Shown here piece by piece: positions 63,165-64,000 of a stretch of 64,000 nucleotides of DNA. Origin of the DNA: Syncephalis plumigaleata. Its lineage: Eukaryota; Zoopagomycota; Zoopagomycetes; Zoopagales; Piptocephalidaceae. The stretch lies in the NCBI GenBank assembly GCA_025201365.1, contig JAIXMF010000001.1, positions 682,001-746,000 of the forward strand, in the 5' to 3' direction. Both the position numbers and the translations under genes were made by a program. The stretch's first letter is position 1; the number at the start of each line of letters is the position of its first letter. The notes beneath the pieces were generated by a model, which worked only from the letters and a program-made list of their open reading frames with translations, was not told the DNA's origin and ran no database searches.

Positions 63165-63373
63165 TGTTAAAATTGAGGCGGAGATAATAGTGTGAAGACT
63201 TAATTTTTATTTAATGTGTCGTAATACTACGCAATTATTTATACACGTAGTGAGATGTGCGAAGCACATCTTATATTTGCTGGTATGTGATGTAGATCTT
63301 AATTATGTAAAATAAGATCTCATATAAGAAAGATTTGCACAACGACAATCATTGGGAATTATGAATTCCAACA
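63165..63373 (-). repeat. 5' LTR of copia element
   Basis: 209-bp LTR identical by eye to the copy at 58838-59046; contains the promoter for the element and the same two palindromes. Confidence 0.96.
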
Positions 63374-64000
63374 TATATAATCATTTTTTTTCAGCCTACC
63401 TCTCCTTGTCCCCTTGTGTATCAATTCCACTACAGCCATATGTTTCTTAAACCAATCTTATATTCCTATGGGTCAAGTGGCACCTCATCTATAATTACCA
63501 TTTGAGGAATGTCACCCAGTTTGTAGACTTGATTGTAAAGGCCATCATTCTCTTTGGGGGATTAGCACATTCATCCATACACTTTCCCTATACAAACTGC
63601 TATTAATTACGCTATTATTATACACATCAAGCTTGGCTAATGTTCACATGTCAAGTTTGCCAATTCCTCGTTTCTTTCTGCTTCCGACTCGCTTTACACT
63701 CATTTGTTTTCCTTTTCCGTTACGGCTTTTCGTTTACTCCTACACATACGCAAAAAAACACCGACCGTTTATTACTAGCTCTTACTCTATACTACTATTA
63801 CTAGTAGTAGCAGTAGTAAGTATTAGTATTGTCGTCGCTCCTTGAATATAATAGCCTGTGAGCCTTCTTATCCGCTTATAAACGTTTACCGAACTGTCTA
63901 CGAACGGGTGCCACCTATTATTGCTTTGCCAACCTCTTCCCATTTATCCTCACCTTTACTGACGGCTGGACCGTTGTTCACTACTCTCGAATAGCATTTC
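63374..64000. other. intergenic, right edge of window
   Basis: AT-rich DNA starting with the TATAT target duplication. T-rich and CTA-rich stretches; short open frames give hydrophobic low-complexity peptides and are not called. A gene start may lie beyond the right edge. Confidence 0.35.

Larger units (their letters stand above)
58838..63373 (-). mobile_element. complete Ty1/copia LTR retrotransposon, about 4.5 kb
   Basis: The element lies on the minus strand between two 209-bp LTRs (58838-59046 and 63165-63373) that look identical by eye. A 5-bp direct target duplication TATAT flanks it (58833-58837 and 63374-63378). LTRs start TGTT and end AACA. The polypurine tract GAGGAGGAG sits at 59047-59055 next to the 3' LTR. 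A primer-binding site directly follows the 5' LTR (63164 leftward). One intact gag-pol frame fills the interior. Intact ORF, matching LTRs and perfect duplication point to a very recent insertion. Confidence 0.97.

Noticed and set aside
63633-63845. Hydrophobic 70-codon frame at the right edge
   Set aside because: Low complexity, no ATG-defined start and no splice context; likely promoter DNA of a gene further right.

Overview
This is eukaryotic nuclear DNA, most likely from a filamentous, early-diverging fungus. The fungal call rests on a sphingolipid C9-methyltransferase-like gene, a Ggc1-type mitochondrial GTP/GDP carrier, a mitochondrial ClpX and short GT-AG introns (about 45-110 nt, donors GTAAGT/GTAAGN). 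TAA, TAG and TGA all act as stops, so the code is standard. Intergenic DNA is AT-rich and full of microsatellites. The phylum cannot be fixed from this window.

Layout. 1-2720 (-): importin-9 family karyopherin, cut by the window edge. 3334-3798 (+): small orphan. 4413-5847 (+): cytosolic aspartate aminotransferase. 6824-8960 (-): RBMS/MSSP-type RNA-binding protein. 11503-12406 (+): Swi5 with an N-terminal winged-helix-like extension. 12788-14679 (-): F1 ATP synthase beta, head-to-head with F1 delta at 15513-16324 (+). 16767-18994 (+): folylpolyglutamate synthase, convergent with a peroxisomal ABCD half-transporter (19102-21898, -). 22563-22934 (+): small membrane protein. 23504-26071 (+): ClpX. 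26653-28030 (-): eIF3h, divergent from TATDN1-type TatD nuclease (28254-29740, +). 30011-31075 (+): GTP/GDP carrier. 32012-34243 (+): secreted, probably GPI-anchored tyrosinase. 34244-39979: microsatellite-rich, gene-poor stretch with one weak gene call. 39980-41614 (+): C9-methyltransferase-like protein. 42146-43848 (+): mitochondrial EF-Tu. 45167-46529 (+): orphan. 47083-48667 (+): CDC50 flippase subunit. 49058-50213 (-): DUF2358/C6orf136-like protein. 51393-55851 (+): PP4 regulatory subunit 1. 56723-58696 (+): orphan multi-pass receptor-like protein. 58838-63373 (-): complete Ty1/copia retrotransposon.

Mitochondrial functions are prominent (two F1 subunits, EF-Tu, ClpX, GTP/GDP carrier, perhaps the DUF2358 protein), but the genes are unrelated housekeeping neighbours, not a pathway cluster. 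Most starts lie in divergent pairs, so several intergenic gaps probably hold bidirectional promoters.

Two things stand out. First, more than 20 conserved reading frames are broken by single-base-scale indels, nearly all equal to one missing base and mostly at CC, GG or AA; this fits uncorrected long-read consensus errors, though the copia ORF, ATP2 and TUF1 are clean. Second, the mobile DNA is fresh and informative: a copia element with LTRs that look identical, a perfect 5-bp target duplication and a primer-binding site matching the anticodon region of tRNA-Lys(CUU), plus two inverted copies of a TA-flanked MITE. I did not find a convincing multi-gene novel system. Exon coordinates are hand-derived and approximate unless stated.
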